From: Vitis vinifera
Lineage: Eukaryota; Streptophyta; Magnoliopsida; Vitales; Vitaceae
Assembly (NCBI RefSeq): GCF_030704535.1
Contig: NC_081822.1
Coordinates: forward strand, 3,153,001 to 3,217,000
Direction: 5' to 3'
Length of the DNA: 64,000 nucleotides
This document shows positions 49,551 to 61,990 of the stretch, one piece after another (position 1 is the first letter of the stretch; each line of letters begins with the position of its first letter). A program made the position numbers and the translations under genes. The notes beneath the pieces were generated by a model that was not told where the DNA came from, did no database searches, and worked only from the letters and a program-made list of their open reading frames with translations.

Positions 49551-50389
49551 AAAGGCCTCCCTAACAGGAAATAGACGGGGGTTTACACTTTAAAACCCTT
49601 TGGGAGTGACGTTAGTGACCATATTCATGATTAATGCAAGCCCCAAAATTCAATCTGAAGTGACATTTGTCTACAAATTTTTCGAAAGAATGTACTTTAT
49701 TGGATAGGAGAATGTCATCTTTGGGATGTTTTATACGTATCTATAAGAAAAGAAATCAAAATTTTCTTATCCGCAAGTTCTAATTGTGAATTGTCTGTCT
49801 CGTCAAATCCACTTATATCATTTATTGGTGGTACCTAGCTACTGTCTAGCCTGTCTTACCCGCTCTAAAGGTTATATTCTCCCATGTCACTTCTCTAGAG
49901 CTTGCTTCAAAATCAGTAAGAATACATCTTCTACGGAGTACCGTCACAGAAGATAATTAATTTTATATAAAATAAAAAGGGGGAATATTCACTTAAGATA
50001 TAGTGTAAATTAAAAGGGTACGTAAGATAATGAGCTCAGTACCTGCTGTTGGAACATCGAGCTTTCGCAGGCAGGTTCATGTGTCACAGTTATTCCTGAT
50101 GGTGATTGCACATGGCAGCATTTGGGCTTTACCATCCCTATCAGCAGGTGTGGTTAACTTGAGATCAATTTGCTCGTTTTTTTTTTTTCAAGCTTTTCGG
50201 GTCAGCATCAATTAGTGGTGTTAAATTGATGTTGGCGAGTTGCTTGGATTTGGATCGTTTTGGGTTGGATTAAGCCTATCCTTGATAAATATATAAATTA
50301 GGTTGGGTTGGGTTGCCCAAAGTCAAAGCTCAAAAGAAGTTATATTGAATCTAGCCAACCACGAGAAGGCAGGTGGAATCCGGCTAGTG

Positions 50390-50930
50390 TAACATTTGAA
50401 ATACGAGTGTTATTCAAAGACAAAAATATCGATAATTATAGATATATCAATAGTTCGATTTTACGGATATATCGAAAATATATTAACAAATATTTTGACA
50501 TAAAATATCAATTGGTTTAAAATTGATTAAAACTTATGAAAATATAGAACAAAACTCTTATAAATAAAATTAGAAGTATAATAGATATTTTAAAATTATT
50601 TTATTGAAGAAATTAATATATACATAATATATATATATAAGTGTATATTGATGATTAAATTATATAAAATATTATTCAATAATAATATTGTGATATTTGA
50701 TTATAATATGTTTAATTTTAAAATATATTTAATATTAAAATTATGATATATTTAATTTAATTGTATTAAATGATAATAAATGTATAATTTTTTAATATTT
50801 AATTAATATATTAATAATATTAAAAAATTTGCTACTTAATTAAATGAATTTTTTTTATTTACAAATAAAATAATTATAATTAATTCGTTGTTTAAAAGAT
50901 TTTTTAATATTTTGTGTATATGAACACTTC
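50390..50930. repeat. AT-rich repetitive block with TATATCGA-type motifs
   Basis: Short motifs such as aatatcgataattatagata, gatatatcaatag and ggatatatcgaaaatatatt cluster at the left, followed by a long, very AT-rich stretch. Such motifs typify old dispersed DNA elements of plants, but I cannot define ends or class. Confidence 0.4.
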
Positions 50931-50948
50931 TAATATATATGTATGTGG

Positions 50949-51123
50949 TGCATGGTAATTAACAAAGGACAAACTTGCCCTCATGTAAGTGGATGTTGGC
51001 CCGACTAAAAGGTTGGGGTTCAACTTCACTAGCAATGCACAGTAATTAACAAAGGACAAACTTGCCTTCATGGTAAGTGGATGTTGGCCCCAACCAAAAG
51101 GTTAGGGTTCAACTCCACTAGCA
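50949..51123. repeat. 87-bp tandem duplication
   Basis: The segment 50949-51035 (tgcatggtaattaacaaagg onwards) is repeated head to tail at 51036-51123 with about 10 mismatches or gaps. It includes gtggatgttggcc and ggttcaac..actagca in both copies. It is non-coding. Confidence 0.85.
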
Positions 51124-51149
51124 ACCCATTTTTAATTGCCTTGTTGGTC

Positions 51150-51445
51150 CTAATTAATTTGATTTTTATTTTCTTATTTTTAATAATAATGATAATAAAT
51201 ACTTTTCAACAAAATAAGTTATAAAAATTATAATATTTTAATTATTTATAAAATAGATTTATTTAAATATAATTAAAAATATTTTAAAAAAATTAAAAAA
51301 TTTTAAAAAATTAAAATTAAACTAAATGGGTGACTTATCCCATTTAATTTCCTTAATGAGACAAAAATGATAATTATTTTGAATAAATGAGATAGGATTA
51401 AGATAAAAGCGATTCATCTCAAACCTGCTCTATTATCATCCCTAA
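51150..51445. repeat. AT-rich dispersed repeat, copy 2
   Basis: This stretch shares ordered blocks with 14785-15275, among them taataataatgataataaat, aacaaaataagttataaaaa, cttatcccatttaatt and the terminal aaacctgctctattatcatc. It is shorter and more diverged than copy 1. Confidence 0.55.
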
Positions 51446-53028
51446 TTGATGAACAACAAGACCAAATGTATGAATGATCTAAAAAATAAAATGGATTGTA
51501 ACTATTCAACTAATTACTCCCAACATATTCAAATAATAGTTATATCATGTTAAAAATAATTTTTTAATAAAAAATAAATCTTTGAAAGTATTTATATTAA
51601 ATCCAATTGAATTAAAATGAATTGAATGTTCAAAAAAGACTTACGATGGATTGTTCAACCCCACATCTAACTAGACTTCCATGGATTCACAATGTAAACA
51701 CTTATTCAAACAGAAGCCACCACATTAATTCATATGTGTGGTACCAAGATATCTAACCTTCATATCTAGTTATGACACTGAAGTCCAATTGTGTAATCTC
51801 GCATGTCAACCCCACGTTACAAATTTTCCGGGCTTGGGCTTGGGCTTGGGCTTCAGTACAAAGGGTGTCCATCTTTCAGACTAACTACTCTAGAATGCAT
51901 GTTATGAGATTATATACGTACACCAGATGGACAACTCAAGAAAAATTGTTGAATTTTCTATAAACATTATCCCAAATTTAGAATTCATTTGAAAGTAATT
52001 TTATTTAAAGTGTTCTTAGTTTATAATTTTCCTATTGATATTTGACAAATTTTTAAAAATTATTCTAAAATTTTTTAAAAATTATTAAAATATTTTTTAA
52101 TAGAATTTGAATATAATTTTTTTTTTTTTAAAAATTGATGATGTTTTTAGTATTTTATTATATAAAAAAAAAATTAAATTTTGAAAAATTTGTCCATAAA
52201 AGTAACTTAAAGTGATTCTCTGTTTTTATGCCAAACGACGTCGTCTTAGTTACCGATCTCAAACGGTAAAGCCACGTGATTGGGGCGATGACTCTCATGC
52301 AAGCCTCGGGAAGAGCGGATATGTTTAAACGACATCGTTCCGTGCGCAAACCTCATTTTAATGAACAAAGCGTGGGGGAAAAGAAATAATGGAGGCCTTC
52401 CAGAAGTGGACAAAATTGATTCCCAGGGTACGTATATTCCTTCATCAACTTTGGCTGCCACTCCCTCTGGAATCCATCCATATGAATTGCAACATCAATT
52501 TCTTATATATTCTCTGAGCAAAATTCCAATGCTTCCTCAGTGTATGCCTCCTAGATTTTGTTCCAAATTCAATACAGCAGATTAAGTTGATGACAAACCG
52601 AGTAGGAAATATTCGAATTAACAGTTTATAGTGAAGGAAGTGATGGACGGATCTGTATGTCAACCCGAGGAAAATGAGTTGGGAATTAGCAATAACGTCA
52701 TACAGAAGGGGTGGGACAAACTCAAGAGGAGATGATTCCTGGAGATGAGGCATCTACTAATAATCCCAACAATAGGATACCCAAGGTTGCAACTTGCAAG
52801 ACATGAAATGACATGACACATTACTGCCACACATGTGTCTTACTGTCCAATTGTATTATGAGATCTGGCAACTATAATATTTGTCATTTATACCAAATTT
52901 AGCAAGCTCAAACCAACACATATGGAGGAGGGGCTTGATTAATTAGGAGCTAGTTAGGACATGCAAGCCTGCTAAATAGCTTGACGTACATTAATCAGAA
53001 GGACCCCAGCTGGAGAGAAACCAGATGG

Positions 53029-54926
53029 TTATTTTGTTGCAACTTTGGATTTTGCAGCTTTTTCATCATCATCGTAATTACTTCCCTCAATCACCAACTT
53101 GGTGTTCTCAGTCGCCAAAATGGGCAGCTGGTAGGGATCGGTCTTTTCTCCTGTTGTTGATGGTGCTGGGCTGAAATGATCCTTGCTTTTGCCCCACGCC
53201 ACCGAGTAAAGGCCTACAGCGATGATGATGGCTCCAATGATACTGATGCAATGTGATGAGATCATAAATTAATTTAAAGAACAAATTAACAATTTGAGTT
53301 CAAAGTGGGGGGGTGGGGGAGAAGTTCAGTGTTGGGTTCTGAGGCTGGACTTGAGAATACCTTCCTAGGTGGAGCTCCTCAGCTAGAATGAGAGACCCCA
53401 GAGCAGCAACGATGACCATGCAAAGAGGGTTGAATGCTGTTACAAACACTGGGCCCTTCGTCTTCATCACCAGGCCTTGCACATAGTATGTTATTCCAGA
53501 GCTGATTATACCCTGAAACATTTCAATCCAGGTTGGTTAACTCGGGATCTTATACAATTCCCTTGTATATATTTCTATAGGGATTGGCTAATTTTTTGAA
53601 GGTGACGAAATTAATAAAAGAGAAGTTCATATAAGCTTACTGTATAAACAGGAGCAAGTAGCCTAGAGTCCCAGCCAATTGACCAGGTGCGTGGCTTCCG
53701 CTCTGCTATAAGCCCTACAGCCGCACTTTGGACCGTGCCCATCAAGCATATCAAGGTGGAAAGCGAGAGCTCAGCTGGGTATGCCTTAATTGTTATGGAC
53801 TGACCATGATAAACATTTAAGGTCAACACAATGAATAAATGTTGCCACAAGAGAATAATCCTCTGTTCTTAGAGTTTTTGCTAGAAACCAAATGCAGCAG
53901 GCCTAACGTTACGAAGTGAGCAAGATTTAGCAAGAGCTAGCTTACTTGTAATATGAAAAAGGCAGACCAAGCACAACAGCCCATAAGTATCAAAATTGTT
54001 CCGATGAGCCAATGTTTAGAGGACGAGTGGTTTGCTTGGTGACTTGCTTTGTGTGAGTGCATTATATCGATGATGGGGCCCTTGTACAAAGTCATGAGCA
54101 ATGCTCCAGAAAAGGTCACCAGGGTTCCAATGATCTTGGCTTGAGTACGTGTCTCCTTAATTTTTATGTGCTCTAATCTGATCATGACATAATTCCATAT
54201 GCATTAGAGTCTCCATGCAGAAGAGGAAGATGCATTGCAAAACGCATTAGCAAATGCTATATTTATATAGTTTTGTGCATATAAGTACAAGGCAGTACAT
54301 GATCGCAGTGGTCCTTACCGAAAAATAATCGCCATAACAAAAGTAACAGCCGGAACAGCATTCATAATGGCGGATGCATATGAGGCTGATGTGTATTGCA
54401 TTCCCAAGTAGGATAAGTTCTGATCAACAATTGGCCTGTTAACAATCAAGAATAATTAGTTCTTGTTTTGGTTCAGGTAATCTTCAACTTTGAGGACATT
54501 TTTGAACTAGTATTATATATGTATTTGACACAGAGCATTACTCCAGAAAGCCTAGCGCCATAATCTTCAAGAAGATTGAGAATGTCAACTTTGGCCTTCC
54601 TTTCCTGGAGAAGGAAAGCATTTCCTCAGTCAAACATGGGTTAAACAACACTAGTTCAAACACATATTTCATTCAGAAATGTTAATGACAATAAGGTGCA
54701 GGAGATAGTTAATTGACCTTTCAAGAAGCAGAGCAAAGGGCGCGATAGCAAGCGTAGCTACCGCATTGCGGTACACAACGAGAACGTAACGGCTCATCCC
54801 ATGGGTGAGGGTGGCCATGCAGATTATGTACATCCCTGCAGAGCCAAATTGCAAGGCTACCATAAGCAAATAAGGTTTCATCTTATTGAGGTACACTATA
54901 CATGAGTTCCCACTTTGGTTTGCCAT
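53029..54926 (-). CDS. WAT1-related / UMAMIT (nodulin MtN21, EamA) transporter, copy B
   Basis: Seven exons join in frame (minus): 54926-54718, 54604-54542, 54435-54319, 54177-53946, 53799-53641, 53512-53361 and 53242-53029, giving 1146 nt or 381 aa. Exons 2, 3, 5 and 6 have the same lengths (63, 117, 159, 152 nt) as in copies A and C. The start reads MANQSGNSCIVYLNKMKPYL. The EamA repeats are intact: QFGSAGMYIICMATLTHGMS, FLEPIVDQNLSYLGMQYTSA, LYKGPIIDIMHSH with a short His/Ser-rich loop, and PVFVTAFNPLCMVIVAALGS. The C-terminal tail (YQLPILATENTKLVIEG) is close to that of copy C, so B and C are the more recent duplicates. Introns are short. Substrate unknown; membrane export of amino acids or related metabolites is the family role. 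Confidence 0.93.
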
Positions 54927-56634
54927 CTCCCTCTCTCATAAATTTTTGGGAGACAAAACCTACTATATAAAGGAAGTTTATTGCTAACTAAATGTTCAGA
55001 ATCATGAGCTGTTACCCTTGAGAACTTGGAAAGGCAACAGAATGTGTACAAGAATATAAGGTCATTTGATTCCTAATAAAGTCATTAAAGATCAGAACTA
55101 ACATGAACAAAATAAAAAAGGAATTGATGCAGTTAATTTTATTCTAGTCTCTGCTTGGATTGTTGCATGATCTTGAAAAGATTGCTGCTGATGAACACAC
55201 CTAGAAGAAGAACACAGTTAGGGGAACATCAAATTAGAGAAATAGAAGTCTCTTCACATCTTCTTATCACCTGATTGGCATATAAAAGATTAAATTTATA
55301 TTCAATATTCTCTTCTCACCTTTTGCTGTCTTGATCATCTATGATATCAGAAGATGTAAAGGAATTAGTCGTAACGGAGACAAAATTTTTTTTTTTTTTT
55401 TTAAAAAAAAGGTATCTTAGCACCACATAAGATTGGTCTCCTTTATGCACAGGAGCACTTGCCACTTGCAAAACAACATTCCTGGTTCCAAAGTACTGTA
55501 GAGAGGGAAAGAGAATAAAAGTCAATAATAATTCTTGCTTACAATCACGAAAGTTAAACTTATGGGAAATCAGAATCCTCAATATCTGCAATATCTCAAC
55601 TTTTCTCCAATTTCACCAGACCATAGAACCAATGTGTCTGAACTTCTATATGGAAGAGAGGAACATGTTACTGTCAAAGATATATAGTTAAGTGCTTTCA
55701 CAGTTGGACAGAATAAAATGTCTATCCAGATGGTAATGGCTCCAGCGATCCCCATGGCAAATCCCAAAGAGCAAATATTCCAGCCAAACAGAAGATAAAC
55801 TGGATATGTTCTTAAGCTGATGGATCTGGCTACACTTAATTTCATGCTTGGTTTTTATATCCTTTACTGTATGCAAATTACCCTTTGTTTTAAGTTGCAG
55901 TACTAGTATGAAAGCAAATCGGTTACTCAATTCATACTTCAGCATTTTATGTATATATTGTTGGAAACTGTCTCAAATAGGAGACATTCTTAATTGGTAT
56001 ATATTCCTTTTTGTGAAGAATATAGTATAGAATATGCTTTTCTCTGGAACACCATATATGTTTGTGGGTCACTTAACAAAAAAGAAAATTCTCACTTAAG
56101 GTAGGCTTTTCAAATCATTTCAATTGTTTGATGCGTTTTGTCTTTGTTATAAAAATTGAAATATTCTAAATTGATTCCCATGTGAAATAGGTCTGAAAGG
56201 ATAAAGTGAAGGCAAAGAGAACTGAAAGTACTGAATTGGAGTTACCACTAGAGAGGAAGTTGTACTAATTTTGTGAGTAAACTTGTTGACAGAAACAGAG
56301 TAAGGGGATAGTAAACTCTCTGTTTTATTCACAAAAGCAATTTGTGTGATTGTTTAGTATGGATATCATTAAGTCATTTTCTCATGCAGTGTAGGATGAA
56401 ACATCTAAAAGTTGTGTGTGGAGTAACAATTCAACTCTGGTGATTAATAATGTTTTTTTATTTATAATGGCATCTGTCTAGAATATTCCAAAGTGCCAAT
56501 GGCTACATTCCTTTCAAGCTCAATGACACTATTTCCCATATATACAATCATATATCGTCGCACAATTGTTGATGGCTAGAAAGTTACAGATGGAAGTAGA
56601 TTAATTAAAGAGGGATAGGAGACATGGAGACTAG
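54927..56634. other. Spacer between WAT1 copies B and C
   Basis: The left half (to about 55500) is the upstream flank of copy B, with a minus-strand TATA-like tttatatag near 54962-54970. It is the segment duplicated at 49180-49550. The right half should contain the 3' UTR of copy C. A hydrophobic open frame at 55579-55845 (minus) matches no family I know and lacks splice partners. No gene is supported. Confidence 0.55.
54962..54970 (-). promoter_or_regulatory. Candidate TATA box of WAT1 copy B
   Basis: The minus strand reads ctttatatagtagg about 40 nt before the ATG of copy B. It fits a TATA box with a very short leader, or the ATG-proximal part of one. Confidence 0.4.
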
Positions 56635-58935
56635 CTATTTCTTAACTGGAAAATTGGATTTTCCAGCATGGTCACCATAGTTATTTGCCTCAATCACCAA
56701 CTTGCTACCCTCGGTTGCTGAAATGGGCAATTCGTAGGCATCACCCTTTTCTTCTGTTGTGGTTGGTGTTGGCCCAAATTGGTCCTTGCTTTTACCCCAT
56801 GCCACAGAGTAAAGGCCGATTGCGATGATAATGGCTCCAATGATACTGATGCATTTGAAGCACAAGTATTAATGAAGAAATACGTGGAGAGAAATGAATT
56901 CATTGTTGTGCTGTGGGGTAGGGACTAGGGAGTTGGGAGACGAGTTTTTTATACCTTCCAAGATGGAGTTGCTCAGCTAGAATGAGAGTCCCAAGAGCAG
57001 CTACAATGATCATGCAAAGAGGGTTGAATGCTGTCACAAACACTGGGCCTCTTGTCTTCATCACCAGGCCTTGCACGTAGTATGTTAATCCAGAGCTGAC
57101 AATCCCCTGAAACATTTCAAAGTCACCATTAAATTGAACTTGTGGAATTCCAAGCTCTTCATGAATTTTCATTAAAAAAAAGACTTGAGCACTTAGATTC
57201 CTTGACTTGCACTACTACAATTGGGCGTTCTATTGCTTAGTAATGGAAAATTGGTAGAATTTAAACCAAAAGAGCCTTAAATAATTCATCACAACTTACC
57301 GTATAAACAGGAGCAAGTAGCCTAGAGTCCCAGCCAATGGCCCAGGCGCTGGGGTGTCGCTCTGCTACAAGCCCTACTGCCCCACTTTGGATGGCACCCA
57401 TCAAGCATATCAAGGTGGAAAGAGAGAGCTCGGCTGGGTACGTCTTTATTGTTATTGACTGACCATTATAAAAACAAAAGTTTCAATATCAGCTAGTGAC
57501 TAGACATAATGCCTGCATGTACAAGTTTATTGCATCTTAAATTTAACTCCAGGCCACAGAAGAAACCACTTTTTCTTGCTGCTTTTCTGCCTAATATTAG
57601 TTAAGCAACAAACAATTATTAGTTAAGCCAGGGCTTACTTGCAGTATGTAGAAGGCAGACCAGGCACAACAACCAACAAGGATCAACAAAGTCCCAGTTA
57701 TCCAGTGTGTGTCGGTGGAAGAGTGATTGGCATTGTGACTTGTTTTATGTGACCATATTAGATCAATGATGGGGCCTTTATACAGAGTCATAAGCAGTGC
57801 TCCTGAAAAAGTCAGTACCGTGCCCACGATCTTAGCTTGGCTCCGTCTCTCTTTAATTTTTATGTGCTCCAACCTGATCATCACATATAAATATTAATCC
57901 ACATTCATTATAGTAGCTTCCATGCGGGACGGGAAAATAAAACCTTTTCTTTCTGTATGTATATGAAAAGATCAAAAGCTAAAGATAAACATGGAAAAGA
58001 TTATTAAAACTCTAGCTGTGATGCATGTATACTGGCAGAGCTAATTTGGTTCTTACCGGAAAACAACTGCCATTACAAAGGTAACAGCCGGAACAGCATT
58101 CATAACGGCAGATGTGAATGATGCTGATGTGTATTGCATACCCAAGTAGGATAAGTTCTGATCAAGAATCGGCCTGAATATAAATTATATCAAAATTAAC
58201 AATCATCTTCCTAAATTAAAAAGGAAAGAAAAAAGGGCTGTTAGCTCGAGTGATGGTTTTGCAATGGTCTATCATCCTTTTGGACCCCATCAGGCATCAC
58301 TGTTTGCCGTATATATTTAGTATTTATTTTTAAATCAGGTTTTGGTTTAGTTTAGGCTGAGAAAACCTGAACACACAATCGGGTTTAAGTTGAAAGTTTC
58401 ATATATTGTGCTGTCAGTAGGACTCTTATTAATAGGTAGCATGAATTCCAAACAGAGCATTACTCCAGAAATCCCAGGGCCATTATCTTTAAGAAGATAG
58501 CGATTGTGATCTTTGGCCTTATTTTCCTGGAAAAAGAAAATACAAAAGATTAATTCATCAGTTCTTGACCTTACCAACCAAGTTCCAGGCAAATTAATGA
58601 AGCTGAAAATTTATGGATCATACGTTTGAAGTATTTAAAGAAAAATGGTTGTTATTTAGAGCCCATTCAAAGTATGTAATATATATGTACACACTTTATG
58701 TGCATGTAAGAACAGGAGATAACCTTTCAAGAAGTAGAGCAAAAGGTGCCATGGCCAGTGCAGCAACAGCATTACGATAAACGATCAGCACGAAACGGCT
58801 CATACCATGGTTGAGAGTAGCCATGGAAATGATGTACATCCCTGCGGACCCAAACTGCAAGGCCACCATAAGCACGTAAGGTTTCATCCTACTGAAGACG
58901 ACACAAATTTTGGCACATGATGTTTGGTCCTCCAT
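56635..58935 (-). CDS. WAT1-related / UMAMIT (nodulin MtN21, EamA) transporter, copy C
   Basis: Seven exons join in frame (minus): 58935-58724, 58526-58464, 58173-58057, 57873-57639, 57458-57300, 57106-56955 and 56845-56635, giving 1149 nt or 382 aa. The start MEDQTSCAKICVVFSRMKPY is preferred over the ATG at 58992 because it aligns with copy A (MGDQTLF) and gives the same first-exon length of 212 nt. Membrane blocks match copy B: QFGSAGMYIISMATLNHGMS, ALGFLEPILDQNLSYLGMQY, TLYKGPIIDLIWSHKTSH and FVTAFNPLCMIIVAALGTLI. The tail is YELPISATEGSKLVIEANNY. No break is seen. Same family role as its neighbours; substrate unknown. Confidence 0.93.
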
Positions 58936-59008
58936 AGCTCTATCTCTAGTACTACTACCACTGCAAGAAACTCTTTTGGGAATGAGAGACACAATGTGAG
59001 ATGCCCCT

Positions 59009-59020
59009 CTTATATATACA
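59009..59020 (-). promoter_or_regulatory. Candidate TATA box of WAT1 copy C
   Basis: The minus strand reads gtatatataagagg about 75 nt before the ATG of copy C, a strong match to a plant TATA box. Confidence 0.5.
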
Positions 59021-61673
59021 CAAAAACAAATAAATAAAAAGACAGAAAATTGCTATTTTCTCCCAAGAGAATTTGCTAAATAATGTTGAAAAAAAAAAGT
59101 AACATAGTGATTGAATATAACAATAATGTAGAATGAGTGCTGCATACAGAGTTTTCCCCTGATTAGTGTAAACTTATTCCAAAACAAGCACGTAATACGA
59201 CTGTCCCCATAGGGCCCCTGCCCACCGTTTTCTTGACAGTAATGCTTGCTTTCATGATCATCAACCCGGATTATTTGTGCCAGGTGGACATTCACCTTTT
59301 TTTTTTCTTTGAATAAATGTTTTTCTTTTTCTTTTTATTTCTTTATAATATTCTGTGGGGAGTGGAAAACACAACCAGATGCAACTAAGGTTTGGTAATG
59401 TATGGGAAACTGGTGGGAGAAAACTGAAGATTATATTCCCTGGATTGCATGCGTACGTCACCATGCATCTTCCAAGACCAGACATGCAGTCTCCAGTGTG
59501 CTGGACTATTGTTTGTATAATCACAAATAGAATAATAATAGATCCTGAATGAAGACCCAGTACAAGCAAGGCTCACCTATATGCATATACCGCCTTGGCG
59601 ATGATATGCAGAAAGATTTTCAGTTGAATTCATTCAAAGTACTTCTCATATACAACAGGGAAGCATGGGAAAGTAGTATTTAATTTTGAGGTCCGAAGAG
59701 TATTAATTCAGTAGTATAATAATAATAATAAGAGATGTGATTATTGGAAGAACGCAGAAAGATAAGCACAGAGCAGTTGTCAGCAAAGCTAAGTGGGTGC
59801 TTCTTTACCTGTGGCCGCAGTGGAAGTCATGTTGGACTCCAATCTTATCCTGAACTAAAAAGGCTTTTATGCATGCAAAATTGGGCTCTTAGTAACGTCC
59901 CATTTGTGTATTCATATGTGGCCATCTTTAAACCGATTAATCTTTGTATCATGAAGGAAATGTTTTTAATAAGTTAGTGCTGCCATGGACCAAGATGCAT
60001 GCACGTTGCCTAGGCTAGAGAAAATGGCCATTAATTATTGACTGAGAGGTCCATTCATTTGATCGATCCCAAATCAAATTATATTATCAGGCCATACATA
60101 AGCTAGTTATATTAATCAAGAAAAGAACATGAATATATAACAAATTTGACTGGTCATGAAGGTCGCTGACAAGCTTAAACATCATGCAGAAAGATTATAT
60201 CACGAATGGGGTGGGTGGGTGGGTGAGTGACAAGTCCCCCCATCAACTGGAGTTATCATTGGAAAAGAACTAGGGTTACGTGCAGAACTGGAACAGGGAT
60301 GTAACAATGATTCATGCAGTGAGAGATGCGTCTTAGGCATGATTCTTTTTGTGAAGAATCAAACTGAAGTAACGTATTGAATATTCCAATAGGATCAGCA
60401 ACCAAAGTGAATTAGCTGGGAGGAAGCCCAAATGATATTTGAAGTTGGTCTTGCGTGAGAGCTAGCTCATGATCATTTTTCCCTTCTGTTGCTCTTCTTA
60501 ATTAGGCTTATTAATAATCAAATTGAAATTGTTTAGTTTCAAACGGTCAACTTGACACTTTGAGAAAGGGAATTTAAAAGCAATGTCTATGACATTAAAG
60601 GTCACACATACTTGAAAAAGTTTGAGACGCATGATGAGGAAAAAGAGACCCATAGAATCCATAAATGGGTAAGTTTTTGAGGGTCTACTTTTCAAGTTGG
60701 CTGTCCTTGATTCTATTAACCAATTTTTCATATTGTTTGTCTTTGATACATGACCTTAAAAAACAATAATTAATTAAAAAAAATAGAATTTATGGGATTT
60801 TAATGTTTTAAAAATAATTATTTTAGACCCTTTAATAATTGGTTTTCCTAGAATTAAAAGAAAAATAAATAACTTCGACAAGAAGAGAAAATAATTTTGT
60901 ATTTAACAATCTTTAAGTATTAAAATTGTTAGAGTTTGATGACCCGAAATCTATTTTGCTCAAACCCAAAAAGTTTGCAGTATGACATATGTAAGATTTA
61001 GGGTTAAAAAGATTATCTAGACCTTGCTGGGGTGTGAGTATGGATCTGTTTTATTTATTATTTCATGGATAGGATTTAAGGCTATGATATTTATGTCTAT
61101 GCAATAGTTGCTCGTAATTTTTTTTCTCTTTATTGATGATTTTTACGTATTCTTATTCTGTTTTTTTCTTATTGTCTATTCTCATTCTCTAGTAACAAAA
61201 ATAATAATATGTAAAAAGAATTTGGTATTTTATCATTTTTAGTTTATTAAATTTGGAGAAATTAATGTTGGATTAATATGATTTATGCTGCATTAAATTT
61301 TATTTGAATTTTTTTCAACTTTTTTTTTTTCTCTTCTTATTTCCTTTATTTATGTTTTTCAATAACTTTCTAAGATTCTTAAGAATAAAATAGGAAAATA
61401 GGAAAAGGATGGATTACCCCAAGACACTGGGAGAGGCATGCATTCTTCCTTTGGTCGAACAAGCAAGCAAGAGAAAGCAGAAAAGCTAAAAGTCTCCAAT
61501 CAAAAGGAGGCCCCGTTGCATATATTGAATATAAAAAACTAAAGTGCAAAAATTATTTGAATGATATGCGTACTAAAAGTGAAGAAAAAAGATACGAAAA
61601 TCCGTCATCCTACATTAGAATCCAAGAGAGCTCAGCTGGAGGGTATACTTTATTTATTTTACTGATTGGACCG

Positions 61674-61990
61674 TAAGCTATGTTTGGTTTAGAAAATTTG
61701 AAAAAAAAAATATAAGGGGAAGAAAATATAAAAAAAAAAAAAAAAGGAAAAAAAATAAAATAAAATAAAAAATATATATTAAAATTTAATAAATTATCTT
61801 TTTTATTACTTCAAACTCATTTTATTTATTTTAATTCATCGATATAAATATTAAATAATTTAAAAATATATAAGTTTTAATTGTATTTGATTTTCTTTGA
61901 TATTTTTTATAACATAATCAAATATAAAAAAATCATTTTTTTCACATTTTTTTTATTTTCTTAATATTTTTTGAAACCAAACATCACTTA
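61674..61990. mobile_element. MITE-like element with terminal inverted repeats, copy 2
   Basis: The left end taagctatgtttggttt is inverted at the right end as aaaccaaacatcactta (two mismatches). The 317-bp interior is A-rich at the left and T-rich at the right. It shares the inner order with copy 1 at 35979-36205 (a TAAA-rich block, then attatctttttt..ttcaaactcattttattt against attatttttatat..ttaaacttattttactt). It has no coding capacity. Confidence 0.7.

Larger units (their letters stand above)
46557..53028. other. 6.5 kb gap between WAT1 copies A and B
   Basis: The region nearest 46557 holds the 5' UTR and promoter of copy A, with a CT-rich run at 46557-46575 and a minus-strand TATA-like ctataag near 46617-46623. 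No intact gene is seen. Contents I can support are an orphan copy of a WAT1 upstream flank (about 49180-49550), AT-rich dispersed repeats (about 50390-50930 and 51150-51445) and an 87-bp tandem duplication (50949-51123). The GC-richer island near 52230-52500 carries no recognisable exon. Confidence 0.55.

Noticed and set aside
50283-50320. ggttgggttgggttg run resembling telomere repeat
   Set aside because: The plant telomere unit is ttaggg/tttaggg in long arrays. This is a short degenerate run, better explained as a dispersed repeat end.
52361-52585. Plus-strand frame in a GC-richer island
   Set aside because: No recognisable domain; a minus-strand frame overlaps it and neither shows exon structure.
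55579-55845. Minus-strand frame with hydrophobic stretch (SLGFAMGIAGAITIWIDILF)
   Set aside because: It is not similar to the WAT1 copies next to it or to any family I recognise, and it has no supported start or splice partner. It is left as spacer.
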